Source: Quercus robur
Taxonomy: Eukaryota > Streptophyta > Magnoliopsida > Fagales > Fagaceae
Direction: 5' to 3'
NCBI RefSeq assembly: GCF_932294415.1
Contig: NC_065544.1
Location: 13,739,351 to 13,803,350, forward strand
Length of the DNA stretch: 64,000 nt
Translations under genes and position numbers: made by a program
Shown: positions 34,065 to 45,877 of the stretch, piece by piece
Layout: the number at the start of each line of letters is the position of its first letter
Position numbering within the stretch: the stretch's first letter is position 1
Notes under the pieces: model-generated
What the model saw: the letters and a program-made list of their open reading frames with translations, nothing else
Told to the model about the DNA's origin: nothing
The model's database searches: none

Positions 34065-34882
34065 ACTATTCCGTGACAAAACCCTAAAACAAACTCTAGA
34101 CTTAATATGTGAGTTGGGAACAGTTGAACAAAACTTACTTACACCTAACTCTAGAATCTGATAAGCTCTTGAATCATATGAACAAGTAACTCCTGAAACA
34201 CAACAACACAATTTGATTATTGTATGTAGAAAACTTGTAAGGCATATGAGGCAAGCACAAAGCGATCAAGCAAAATGGAATGAGAAATAAACCATGGCTT
34301 GACCAAATAGGCAATCACTATAAAATAGTCCACAATGTTCATTCACACTTGGAATGAACATCCGAACATACAAGTTAATAAGCTCAATACAAATCACTTG
34401 CATACCTAACACTCAACCAATGCACAATACTTAAAATATATGCATTTAGGAACAAAATCCTACAAGGGCACAAGAGTGAGAATACTTAAAGAAAATGCAT
34501 AACATTTAGCTAGGACTATTGGCAACAGAACATAAAGGCTGCAAAGCATGGTACAGACCATAAAAGCCTACAAGTTCAAAGAAACAAACCCTAAAAGCTT
34601 ACAAAAGCAACATGGGCACAAACAACCATAAACAAGTTCCATAAAATATTGAAATAGCAACTTTAAGTATTAACAAACTAAAGTAACAAAAGTGTTTTCA
34701 AACAGATCCATGAGTTTTTGAAAGCAAAACAATAAACTAAGTGATTAGACACATCAAATCCATAAACTATAATAAACATAAAGTAAAACCTAAACATAAA
34801 CAGCTCCCTCTTAAACTGACACTCCCCCTCAAGAGCTGTCCATCTAAAGTTCTCCCCCTTTTTGACCGGAATGGCCAAAGGG

Positions 34883-35701
34883 TTACTGCTGGGTGCTAAA
34901 GCTGTCAAACTTGGTTGAAAGTATGTTGAACTGATCCTGAAGTGCTGCCATCCTGTCAGTATGCTCATTTTGGACCTCTTTGAGTCTATCAATCCTCTCC
35001 AGAATGATCTGGAATGCATCAAGTGGTACCTCTAATGAGGTTGAAGCTCTGCTCCTCTTACCTCGGCTTCTGGGTGTTGAAGCTTGTCCTACAGGCACTG
35101 TCTCAATCTCCATTTGGTCACCCTCATCTTGATCACTTACCTCTTCATCACCTGGAAGACGAACTTGAATCTTGATGATGGTTAGCTTGTTGATAGCTGA
35201 AGGTGTAGGCATGGGGCTGATATCTTGAGGGATTTCAACACCTTTTGCTCTGAAAAGCCTCATAAGAAGGCTAGGAAAGATCAACTTGGGCCTAGAGGTG
35301 GTTTTAGTCTCATCCACAATAGTATCAAAAATGTGAGAGCTGATGTCAATGAAGGTTTTCTCCTTAAGTTCCATGAGAAAGATAGCTCTGGCATTGTTGA
35401 TTATAGTCAGCTTCCTCACAGGATACAGATTAAACATCATGATGGTGGTTAGGCACCTCATGTCAGTTGGGAATGTGGTAGTATTGAGGCATCTCCCTTC
35501 TCGTTGTCCACCAATGCGACTTTGGACAGTTTCGATAGAAAGCATCATGTCCTTGTAGTTGGTGAAGTTAGAGTCCTCTAATCCTTCAAGCCCTAACACC
35601 TCATCAATATCATGGGCATCTATGGTGAATTCCTTTCTTCTAACCCAACAACTCAACTCAACCAAATTGAAACAAAAATACTCACAAACAAGGAATATCA
35701 C
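34883..35701 (-). CDS. Plant transposon-protein-domain ORF of element 1
   Basis: A 272-residue frame. Residues about 18-170 ('CWVRRKEFTIDAHDIDEVLGL', ending in a small acidic stretch) resemble the 'putative plant transposon protein' domain (PF20167), where a 'VRG..v.f....I...L.l' pattern is typical. A basic segment RSRGKRSRAS (about 215-224) could be a nuclear localisation signal. The C-terminus (about 230-272) is a predicted coiled coil with 'ERIDRLKEVQNEH'. Compared with the homologous ORF of element 2 (43686-44753) the N-terminal ~90 residues are missing, so this copy is probably truncated. It sits where pol would be expected. Its function is unknown. Confidence 0.6.
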   Translation of the reverse strand: MIFLVCEYFCFNLVELSCWVRRKEFTIDAHDIDEVLGLEGLEDSNFTNYKDMMLSIETVQSRIGGQREGRCLNTTTFPTDMRCLTTIMMFNLYPVRKLTIINNARAIFLMELKEKTFIDISSHIFDTIVDETKTTSRPKLIFPSLLMRLFRAKGVEIPQDISPMPTPSAINKLTIIKIQVRLPGDEEVSDQDEGDQMEIETVPVGQASTPRSRGKRSRASTSLEVPLDAFQIILERIDRLKEVQNEHTDRMAALQDQFNILSTKFDSFSTQQ

Positions 35702-37581
35702 AAAAACAATATCATATGACAGTGTGACAAATAATCATGGGTATAAGAGAAACCAAACAACATAGAATAGATAATAAACTTTAATAGTGAAGAGAAACAT
35801 GAAGGAGCCAGATATAGCAACCTAGTCCAAACATGATCAATCAAGCCCAAACACTCAAACTCAACAACCAAGAACCCATCCCATAGACGGATCCATAGAT
35901 ATCACAAAGTTTAGTAACGAATCACAAATTCAAGAAAATAAAGCTTAAAACATGAAATATGTAGTAAGAGAGAGAAAAACCCATACATTTTTCTTGAAGA
36001 ATTGAGAAAGAAATGATTCAGAATGGAAGTTCTCTAGAGAGTGACACGGTGAGTTTGAGAGTTTTTCAGAAAAGGAAGAAGATGAACAGACAGAAATGTT
36101 CGAGGGAAAAAATGAAAAGGTTTAAAAACTGACCAAGTTTACCCAAAACACGCGATTTTTGCGACTGTGACAAGTCGCCAGGACCAGCCGCCAGAACACT
36201 AAGAAGAAAACTTTGGAAAAATTTTCTAAGTGTTTTTCGCGACTGGAAGTTCCACTCGCGAGAGAGTTGCGAACTGAGCTGCGAAAATCTCTGTGTACCC
36301 ATCGCGACTGGACCTTCCACTCGCGAACAAGTCGCCAACCTGAGCCACGAAAAGCATGAAAATCCAAATTTTGAAAAATATTCTAAGTGTTTTTCACGAC
36401 TGAAGTAGTTACCTGCCAATGAGTCGCCAGTAAGTCGCGAAGGATCTCTGTGATGGACTCGCGACTGGGGCATGCGATGAGTTCTACTCGCGATTAAGTC
36501 GCCAAAACAGGATAAAACAATTTTTTGAAATTTTGACAATTTTTGCAAAAACAAAGTACTTTCCAAAAACAACTAAAACACTCAAAAAAAAAAAAAAATT
36601 TTGTGATAGATCAACAAAGATAGAGCATGTGAAAACACATTTAATCAAGTACAATTATACGAATGAATATGACATTCATTGAACATAGACATGTGTGTTG
36701 TGTGTGAATATCAAAGATGAGATAGTCCTTAGTCTAATGTGAAGCTTCAATGATCAATTTAATCAAGACATATATAACTAGCACTAGATAATGTGATTCA
36801 TCTCAATTATAGAAATATCCATATATGACCTCCCACAAAGGCTTGAGAACAATAACATTGAAGCTTTTTATTTGGCTCCATGTTTGACATGACATTTGAT
36901 CTATTTGAATCAACACATCTCATATTGAGATCGATGCCTGAAATTTTTGATATTTCATTTTGATGAGTTAGCCTTTGGCTTTTTGGGAATCATACACTTT
37001 TAATATTTTGGTCGCTTACCCTTTTTCCTAGTCAAATACTAGTATGTGCGGCAGGTTTTTGTAGCTCAATATCTTTTTTCATTTGGAGATTTACATTTGG
37101 TGAGCTCTTTTAGCAAAAACAATAAAATAAAGTGTGGGAAGATATATAGACACAAGTCTATTCATGTCTCAAGATCAACAAAACCATTCACTGATCATTC
37201 ATGTCAAGGTTAAAGATCTATTTACAACAGTCACAAAAGATTTCAAAATTTTTCCCACAATGATATAAGTGCAAAGGGAGCAAGCTATGCTCATAGATGC
37301 ACAAAGCCATTTGCACAAAGGTACAAGGTAAAACATATTTTGAGACAAAACTCAACAATGTCGATCAATCTTTTTGGATTTTCTACTTTTTATGCGGTTT
37401 TTGGATTTTAACACACAAGAAACAAAAGATTGATAAGAAGCAATAATGTAAACACAAACAACAAAAATTAAACAAACACACAATTTTCAAATTTCATAAT
37501 CATAAACAAATCAATAGTCATACAACGTAGGAAGTATTAATGCATGGATATGTGATAATGCTTATGCATGAGTACCCTTCA
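35702..37581 (-). other. Non-coding interior of element 1
   Basis: There is no coding sequence. 36150-36500 is a cluster of short words such as tcgcgac, gtcgcca and actcgcga. The stretch 36600-36770 matches 45730-45877 of element 2, where an internal LTR interrupts. Confidence 0.6.
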
Positions 37582-39527
37582 TCACCCACACGTCACGTGC
37601 GTTTGGGGTGATATCCGTATAGGATTGGGTATGAGAGTTAGGAATTTCAAACCTTCTAGTGAAGCTTTCCAAGCAATGGTGAATGCACCAATCATCTTCA
37701 TCACGTCCATCATTCCGGGATCAACACTTTGATCTCTTGATGACTTAACAGCCCAAGTCCTCTTGTCATTTCTTGGCCTTCTTGACCTTAGGTCACTAGC
37801 ATTCCTCAATGCTCTCAGCTTATGACAATTGGATCGGGTGTTCCCTTGAAGTCCGCAGTGATAGCACACATGATTCGTTCTAGGACCTCTTTGCGATCGA
37901 GGAAACGATTTTGATCTGCCTTCAAACCTGACCACAAATTGATTACGGGGCTTGTTCAACACTTGCTGGTCAGTTACGTTCTTCTTCTTCTCAATATTTC
38001 CCTTTTCAACAGTAGGGACAACCAGCTCTTTAGCCTTTACAAACTTCACTTCTTTGGAGATGTTCACAGCTGAACTACTTTCATCGGTGTATCCTAATCC
38101 GGTTTTGTTAGAGAAGGTCTTTTGAGAAGAAAGGACATCATCAAGCTTCTTTGTAGAGACTCGCTCCACCTTGGCATTTGCTTGAATCACCTCAAGTTCA
38201 AGGAATTTTACCTTGGTGTAAGCCTTAGTTAGCTTTCCATTTAGCGTCTCTATCTCACACTTGGCCTCCTTATATCTCACTAGAAGACCTTTATAGTCCT
38301 CTTCAGCTTTCTTCATCTTTTTCACAGCTGCTTTGGCCACCCTAGCATATTCTCCTGACTTCTCAAGTAGAGAATTGTAATTCTCTTTTAGACCAGTTGT
38401 ATCTTCATCTTCTTCAGCATCTGATTCTTCTACAATTCCCATGAATTCTTCATCACTATGCTCCCCAAGTTCTTCCACAAGCAAATTCAAGTCCTCCGAA
38501 GACTCAACATGAGCAACAGTCATGAATGCTGAGAAATTCCCTTCTTCATCATAGCTATCCTCCAATCAGAGGTGGAGGAATCTGAGTTATTGAGAGTGGT
38601 GGCATACACTTTGCCCTTCGATCTCAGATAATTAGGACATTCCTTTTTGAAATGACCCTATCCATTACACTCAAAACAAGTGACTCCTTGTGTAGATTGG
38701 GACTCCTTCCCTTCTCTCTTTTTGAAGTCTTTCTTCTCCTTTCCGGAACTCATAAATTTCCCTTTATCACCAAATTTTTCACTGTTTTTGAACTTTAGAA
38801 ATTTGCGGAAATTCTTTGCAAGGTAGGCAACATCCTTTTCTATTGCATCCTCATTCGATGAACCATGACCTTCTACCTTTTCATTTATTGTCTTAAGAGC
38901 TAGTGATTTGCTCTTTCTTTGATTTGGTAACGAAAGTTCATACGTCTGTAGAGAACTGATCAGCTCTTGGACTTTGATTTCATCAAGGTCTTTGCTCTCC
39001 TCTATTGTAGTCACCTTTGCACGGAAGCTATCTGGCAATGAACGAAGAATTTTTCTTACAACTTTCGAGTCCTCCGTTTTCTCTCCCAAGTTAAACTTGC
39101 CAATGACCACTTCATTTAGCTTACTATAGAAAGAGTCAAACGACTCATCCTCACTCATCCTGAGCTCCTCAAACTGGGTAGTCAACATTTGTAGCTTTGT
39201 GTCTTTAACTTTCTTTGTACCCTCATAAGTGGTTTCCGAAATCTGCCATGCTTCCTGGGCAACAGTGATATGAGAAATCCAATGGAATTCATCTGGGGAC
39301 ACACCACAAAAAATTACATTAAGTGCTTTACTATTAGCATTTGACGCCGCGAGAGCTGCCTTATCCCAAGTGGATTTGGCTGCCTCTGGCTTCATCCAAC
39401 CTATTTCAATAGCATCCCCAACAGCCTCATCAATAGAACACAAAAATGTTCTCATCCTAACCTTCCAAAAGGCATAGTTGCTACCATCAAAATATGGTGG
39501 AGCATTTAAAGATTGAGACCGGTCCAT
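37582..39527 (-). pseudogene. Copia gag (UBN2 type) of element 1, broken
   Basis: Reading from 39527, the N-terminal ~240 residues fit the UBN2/copia gag family ('YFDGSNYAFWKVRMRTFL', 'TWDKAA', 'RKILRSLP', 'LISSLQTYE'). A CCHC zinc knuckle follows (CFECNG...GHFKKEC), but a TAG stop replaces the residue between G and G (near 38656). About 90 bp later a 1-bp frameshift (near 38565) is needed to continue. The downstream part (327 residues, read from 38565) has a Glu-rich coiled coil and a second knuckle-like CYHCGLQGNTRSNC, whose usual His is Asn. It ends at 37582 without running into protease. Two lesions make it a pseudogene. The product would have formed the virus-like particle shell. Confidence 0.85.
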
Positions 39528-39582
39528 CTCAATATGGGGTCAAGGATCACACTATGGTAGTGGAACCAATAAGAGTGTACCC

Positions 39583-39594
39583 GCTCTGATACCA
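39583..39594 (-). other. Primer binding site of element 1
   Basis: GCTCTGATACCA on the plus strand is the reverse of TGGTATCAGAGC, complementary to the 3' end of plant initiator Met-tRNA. It lies next to the 5' LTR, with gag starting 55 bp further on. Confidence 0.85.
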
Positions 39595-39596
39595 AA

Positions 39597-40696
39597 TGAA
39601 AGTTCAATAAGTGTATAAAACACCTTGAACGTTTAGACCCCCAATTTACAAATTACCAATTTAAGCTTAATATCAAACAATTAATGTGTGGAAAATGAAC
39701 ATAAGCTTAATATAGAATTGATAAACAATCTAAACCAAATAAAATTACAACCACAATAGAAATTAAATGAAAAAGATTAAGGGAAGAGAGATGTAAATAC
39801 AAGGACAACACTCGATGTGTTATCGAAGAGGAAACTGAAGCCCTTGGCGTAAAATCTCTCCGCCGCCTTCCAAGTGGTAAACAATCCACTAAAGAATGTA
39901 GTTGGGATACATGAACAGCAGAAGACCCTCCAATCATAATCTACCAAATGTACCTAAGCCCTCCAAGCTCCTGCTCCAACGAGGTTACGCCGAACCTATT
40001 TCTTTTTTAGCTTGCCAGATTCTGCTACTTGACCATAGCATCTACCAATATGAAATTGGTCCCTTCTTAACTACTTCCCAAACACCAAATGGCCTCCTCA
40101 CAGATATGGGTATGGTGAGAAAAGGTTTTGGTAATGTACCTTTCAAGGATATGACAATGGAGAGGAAGAGAGTAGAGGAATTTGAAGAGTCTCTATATGA
40201 AGATTGTGGATGAATCAATCTTGTTTTTCTCTAGGGTTTTTCTCTCAAAATTTTCTCTAGAAGCTCTCTCAAAATTGTGGGTATAAGGGTATATATATAG
40301 TAGGGTGAGAAGGAATGTGAAAAGTCATTTTTTCCCAAACAGGGTATTCTGGCGACTTGACCTCGCAACTAGGTTGAGTCGTGAGTTCAAGCCGCGAGCT
40401 AACAGCCTGGCCAGCCTGGGACTTTTGTCCTGTAGTGAAACAGCTAGCGCGACTCTTCAGCTTCTGGCATGCTTGGCACGTATGCAACTATCTGACGGCT
40501 TGCAAGCCGCGAGCCACCCGCGAGATCCAGTCGCGAGCCCCTGCTTCTTTGCACAATCTTGAGCATTTCTTCACACTCTCTCACACACTACCCTTACATG
40601 ATTCCCACCTAAATACAGGGTTACTAATTGCTAAAATACAAGCAAATTTGGCACGGAATAAAACCAACAAGATGGTTGATAAAATTCAACCTTACA
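39597..40696 (-). repeat. 5' LTR of element 1
   Basis: 1100 bp, TGAAAGTTCAATAAG...AACCTTACA, partner of 32952-34051. Confidence 0.9.
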
Positions 40697-40701
40697 ACGT
40701 G

Positions 40702-42006
40702 TACAAATCGTTGTTTGGTATATGTAGATATAAGCTTACATCATTCTAAAAGACGACATTTTTTATATGTATTGTCAAAGGGACACCGGTCAAATTTTAC
40801 AATGTATAATAGATAGATAGTAGATTTGATTATGTGATAGTTGAGAAAGGAAAATTTAAACCTTAAATATCTCAACAAGAATATCAAGTATGCATTTTTG
40901 TAATGGTCCAATTTATTTATTTTTTACTTCTTTCTCTTGAACCATTTATTTGGCACGGTAATCTTTATGGCTTGATGTACATGTTCTATAATTAGGGATG
41001 TGGAGAAATTTATGCCCAAGAAGGTTCATTAGCATTTGGCTATTTCTATTAACATGTCACTAAATTTCATTCAATGACATTGAATGACTAATTAGGCATA
41101 ATAAATAAGTTCGTAAATATTGAAAATTTTTGGGTTTAAATTGGCCCCAATCAATTTATCAATTTCCCAAGTTGATTAATTAGTCAAATTATACAAAGCT
41201 CCAATCTTCCAATTCAATTAATTAATCAATAAAATTTAACTACAAAATTGGTTATAGTCTAAAGTTACAACCTTACTTAATATCTTTTTATTAAATTTGA
41301 ATTTTGTCAAATCCACCACTGGATTATATCTTCATCTTATATCCCCCATGCTTGCAAATTTTTTAGAAAATTAAATATCAATAGCTATTTCATCAATAAA
41401 TTGTTTAAATTACAAGTTTTTGTAATTTAAAATTATGTATAAAACATAAGTTTATAGATCATATAGTAAATAACATCCGATTGATGCAAAATTTAATTTG
41501 TGTATTAAGAGTGCAAAGAACATGCAATTCAATTGTTATATTTTCAAAATATGTAGTAATGTTTATTTTATTGAGTAACGTTGTAGTCTTATGCTACAAC
41601 TAATTTTGTAGTTAAACTTTGTCCTTAATTAATTACCCTTTTTTTCCCAAAAAAAAAAAAAAAAATCAATTACCCAAAATTTTTTAATTAATCAAATTAT
41701 TCATAGGTCCAATCTAATATGTGATGAGTACAACCATATCGCAAAAACTAAATGTGTGGAAAAATAAATTTCAACATAGAATATATGATCACGATAAGGA
41801 AAATAACCCTGATGGGAAAAACCCTAATGGGTGGTTTGAAGGTTGCCACCAACTTCAAGAATTCACTATAAAAAATTATAGTTACAAGTTCAAGGAATAA
41901 ACCCGATCTCAAAGTACTTACCTAGAGTAAAACCTATTAATGCTATGCAAGTGTAGCTCCAACCTGGTTGGTCTACTCTTCCAGGTGAATCTCTTCAGTG
42001 CATAGA
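40702..42006. other. Spacer with old LTR relic and MITE; upstream flank of gene B
   Basis: 40917-41120 is homologous to 52402-52600 upstream of gene C. From about 41130 an old diverged LTR ('gattaattagtcaaatta') begins; it is interrupted by a MITE (41230-41640) and then by element 2 at 42012, and resumes at 49525. No gene is present. Confidence 0.6.
41230..41640. mobile_element. MITE, second copy of the 3103-3544 family
   Basis: Ends are inverted (tttaactacaaaatt...aattttgtagttaaa). The interior matches 3103-3544 in order ('ggattatat', 'attacaagtttttgta', 'taaataacatccgattga', 'cttatgctacaact'). The TSD was not resolved. Confidence 0.65.
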
Positions 42007-42011
42007 ATCAC

Positions 42012-43072
42012 TGAATGTTCAAATAGTGTATAAAATACCTATGAACGTTTAGACTCCCAAATTACAAATTACCAATTCAAGTTTATTATCAAACAATGTA
42101 TGTGTGGAATATGAAAATAAGCTAAAACAGAATTGATAAAATAATCTAAATCGAAAATAATCACAACCACTGCAGTAATTAAATGGCAAAAGATAAAGGG
42201 AAGAGAGATGCAAACACAAAGACAACACAACGATGTGTTATCGAAGAGGAAACCGAAGTCCTCGGTGTAAAACCTCTCTGCCGCCTTCTAAGCGGTCAAT
42301 AATCTACTAGAGAATAAAGTTGGGATACATGAACAGCAGAAGACCCTCCAAGTCTAATCTACCTAGTGTACCTAAGCTCTCTAAGCTTCTTGCTCCAGCG
42401 AGGTTACGCCAAACCTTTGTCTTCTTTAACTTACCGGATCCCGCAATCAGCCCATTGCATCAACCAATATCAATTGGTCCCTTCCTAATTGCATCCCAAG
42501 TATGAAGTAACCTTCTCACATATATGGGTAAGGTGAGATAAGGATTTTGCTAATGTACCTCTCAAGGATGTAACAATGTAGAGGGTGAGAGTAGAGGAAT
42601 TTGAAGAATCAAAGGATGAAGATTATGGATGAGTCAATCTTGTTTTTCTCTAGAGTTTCTCTCTCAAAATTCTCTTTGGAAGCCCTCTACAATACGTGGG
42701 TATAAGGGTATTTATACTGGTGTGTAACGCAAAAGGTCAAGTTTGTAACAAATAGAGCTGTTTGGCGACTCAGGCTCATGACTGGAATGAGTTGCGAGCT
42801 AACTGCCTGGCCAGACTGGAAGTTTTTTCCTGTATTACTCCAACTGGCATGACTCATTAGTTCCTCTGCATGCTTCACATGTGTGCCTCTTTTGGCGACT
42901 CGCCAGTTGCGAGGCCCTGCTTGAGTGCACACTCTTGAGTTTTTCTTCACACTCTCTCACACACTACCCTTACATGATTCCCACCTAAATACAGGGTTTC
43001 TAAATGCTGAATTACAAGCAAATTGGCATGGAATAAAACCAAACAAAATGGTTGATTAAATTCAACCTTACA
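42012..43072 (-). repeat. 3' LTR of element 2
   Basis: 1061 bp, TGAATGTTCAAATAG...CAACCTTACA, related to the element 1 LTRs but shorter. A reversed PPT (TCTCCCCCTTTGG) follows at about 43075. Confidence 0.85.
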
Positions 43073-43685
43073 ATCTCCCCCTTTGGCTATTCTTTGACAA
43101 AACTCTAAAACAAACTCTAGACTTAACATGTGAGTTAGGAATAGTTGAACAAAACTCACTCACACCTAACTCTAGAATCTGTGAAGTTCTTGAACCATAC
43201 GTACAAGTATTTCCTGAAAATAACAACAATATGATCATTGTATGCAGAAAATTTAAAATGCATATGGAGCAAGACAATGCGATCAAGCAAAAAGGAATGA
43301 AGCAATAAAACATGGCTTGACAAAAAACGAACAATCACTATAAATAGTGATTACAATGATCATTCACACAAGGAATGAACATCTGGACATGTGAGCTAAT
43401 AAGCTCAATGCAAAGTATCATTTGCATGTCCAACACTCAACCGATACAAAAACTCAAAGTAATTGCATCAAGGATATAAAATCCAACAAGGGCACAAGAG
43501 TGATGTACTTCAAGAAATGCATAACATTAACAAGTACTAAGCTACAAAGCATGGGTACAAATCTACAAAATACTGAATCTAAAATAAAATTAAGCAAAAC
43601 ATTTAACATAAACCAATTCTATCTCCTGCTCTTCAACATCAATACTCCCCCTATCATTATACTTCTCCTTTTTGTCATGGAATAG

Positions 43686-44753
43686 CTAGTCCTCATTTTC
43701 TTTTAGCTTCCTTTGAATTTGGTCCAATTGACTTTGGAGAGAGGTGAGTTTTGTATCACAACGGATGGTGTGATGGTGCAAGAGAGAGGCGAGTCTGGAC
43801 ATCTTAGTGCTTATGTCATGGACTGATGCCATAATGTTTTCGAACTTCTCATCATAGGAGGATGAGCTAGAGCATGAACGACTATGAGAAATCTCTGTAT
43901 TGATTCCCTTCTGACTATGACCAATGCTAGTGTTAAGCGTACAAATATTGATTGGACTTGACTTTGGGTAGGGAGACTCATCTTCCGATGGATGAATGCC
44001 TTTGAGTTTCAATATCTTTGAAATGAGGCGGCAAAAAGGAATGCAAGTCCTTGAGTCAGTTCTTGTAACAATTTTGCGCAAAATATGAAAGATATGAGCA
44101 CAAATATCGATCTCTTCATCAGTAATCAGATCATGAAGGAATAAAGCTCTCCTGAGATTCATGTACCCGGTGCTGGATAGAGGATACAGATTGTGGAACA
44201 TGATTATTATAAGTACCCTATGTTCCAGAGACTGTGAGGAAACACTGATGGAGTTCCCATTTTGTGAGAATTCCAAGTTTCTTCCAAGAGTGTCCCAAAG
44301 TAAATCCTCATCCGGACTCAAATCATCATATACCGGTGTATTAGGAAACCTTGGTTGGTTGATGTGTAAAATTTCTGCCAGATAAACGGGAGTCACTGAG
44401 AAACTTTTTCCTCTAACCCAACATTTGAGCTCCTCTCCTTCATCAATGGCACTAGCATAGAACTCTTTCACCAAATTCTCATATGCATCATCAAGGTTAG
44501 AGAGAAGGAAGTTCCAATCCTTGGTGGCAAACCATCTAGGAATGCTGGTTTCCAAAAGAGACGGCCGGTCAACAGCCCTTTCAACCAGCAATGAGGCTTC
44601 TCTAAAGAGTTTCTCATATGACTAAAAAGCAGCATAAGATCTGAACTTGTTAGGGTCATACACTCCCGTTAGTGATCGGGTCCTCTTTGGCCTAGGAGAA
44701 AGATCATCAACATCAATCACAGGCTCTTTCCCTTTGTTGTTACCTTCTTTCAT
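43686..44753 (-). pseudogene. Plant transposon-protein-domain ORF of element 2, one stop
   Basis: A frame from an ATG at 44753 encodes a basic N-terminus (MKEGNNKGKEP, RPKRTRS), is interrupted by one TAG at 44622-44624, then stays open to 43686 (301 residues from 44591). The body fits the PF20167-type domain: 'LVKEFYASAID' then 'CWVRGKSFSVTP' and 'LAEILHI'. The C-terminus is a Ser-rich linker followed by a coiled coil (SLQSQLDQIQRKLKE). It is homologous to 34883-35701 and in the same position relative to PPT and 3' LTR, so the ORF is a fixed part of this family. Function unknown; a DNA- or particle-associated accessory role is only a guess. Confidence 0.6.
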
Positions 44754-45877
44754 AGCTGATCTCTTGAACGGAGATATTGTCAAGCTAAATCATGTTACAC
44801 CAAAGAGCAACAGAAACCACACAAGACAACAAAATCTATTAGCATTAAGTTAGTCCCAAAACAGGAATATTGAAGGAAACCCTAAAAACATTAGATTAAG
44901 GTCTCAATCATGTCACAGAATGAGTGTGTGCCAAAAATATCACATTGTGCAGCCAAAGGCAGAGTGTAACAACACAAAACCAACAAAACTCACAACACAA
45001 TCGCATCAAAACAACAAATACCCATATTCAAGCATCATATATACATAAATCATCAAAACACCCAATACAAGAAATCTGAAATAGGAAATGTGAAATATAT
45101 TAAGGACACAGAATCCATACCTTTTCTCAAAGATTGGTGAAGAAGTGAGGAAGAATATGGAGAGTTTGTGTGTGAACACAGTGATTTTGAAAGAGGGAAA
45201 GATAGACAAGAAGATGAATAGTTACGAGATGTGAGGGAAAAATGAAAAGTTTTGAAACTTGATCTGAAAAAGACCCTCAATGTGCAAAACACGCGATTTT
45301 CGCGACTGAAGTAAGTCGCGAACAAATCGCCAGACTAAGTCGCCAAAACCCCTGTGACAAAATTTTGAAAAATTTGTCTAAGTTTTTTTCACGACGGGAA
45401 GGTCCACTTGCGAGAAAGTCACGAAGGGAGTCGTGAAAGTTTTGTATGACCATCGTGACTAAAGCTTCCACTTGCGAACAAGTCACCAAACCGAGTTGCG
45501 AGTACTCTAAAAACCTAGATTTTTGAAATATTTTCTAAGTCTTTTTCACGACTGGGACTTTGACCAGCTAGAGAGTCGTGAAAACCTTCTGCATAAGCTT
45601 GCGGTTGGGGCATGCGAATGGCTTGACTCGCGAGGCAAGTCGCTAGAACAGGGTTGCATAGTGTTGTGAAATTTTTGAAAATTTTCAAAATCAAAACACT
45701 TTCCAAAAACAATTAAAAAACTCAAAAATATTTTTGTGTTTAATCAACATATAATTGAGCATATGCAACACATTTAATCAAGTACAATCACACAAATGAA
45801 TAAGGCATTCATTGAACATGGACATGTATGATGTGTGTGGGTACCAAAGATGAGATAGTCCTTAGTCTAATGTGAAG
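44754..45877 (-). other. Non-coding interior of element 2
   Basis: It is homologous to 35790-36770 of element 1. 45290-45660 repeats the tcgcga-type word cluster. It ends abruptly at the internal LTR (aatgtgaag|cgaatgttc). Confidence 0.6.

Larger units (their letters stand above)
32952..40696 (-). mobile_element. Copia-like LTR retrotransposon, element 1 (non-autonomous)
   Basis: Two 1100-bp LTRs (32952-34051 and 39597-40696) with TG...CA ends enclose a 5.5-kb interior. Flanks are ACATG (32947-32951) and ACGTG (40697-40701), a TSD with one mismatch. The reversed PBS GCTCTGATACCA (39583-39594, tRNA-iMet type) and reversed PPT TCTCCCCCTTTG (34053-34064) adjoin the LTRs. In element order the interior carries gag and then a separate 'plant transposon protein' ORF. 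Protease, integrase, RT and RNase H are absent, so it must have moved in trans. LTRs differ at about two dozen sites in the first ~450 bp, mostly C/T and G/A transitions, so the insertion is not very recent. Confidence 0.9.

Noticed and set aside
36066..36572. 168-codon minus-strand frame in the interior of element 1
   Set aside because: It lies over the CGCG-word cluster and is not preserved in the homologous interior of element 2.
39583..39594. tRNA-like 12-mers (also at 48461 and 60497)
   Set aside because: They are retroelement primer binding sites complementary to initiator tRNA, not tRNA genes.
33257..40213. 103-codon plus-strand frame intact in both LTRs of element 1 (33257-33568 and 39902-40213)
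   Set aside because: It is antisense to the element, and the two copies were identical at insertion. The homologous position in element 2 LTRs is broken, so selection is not supported.
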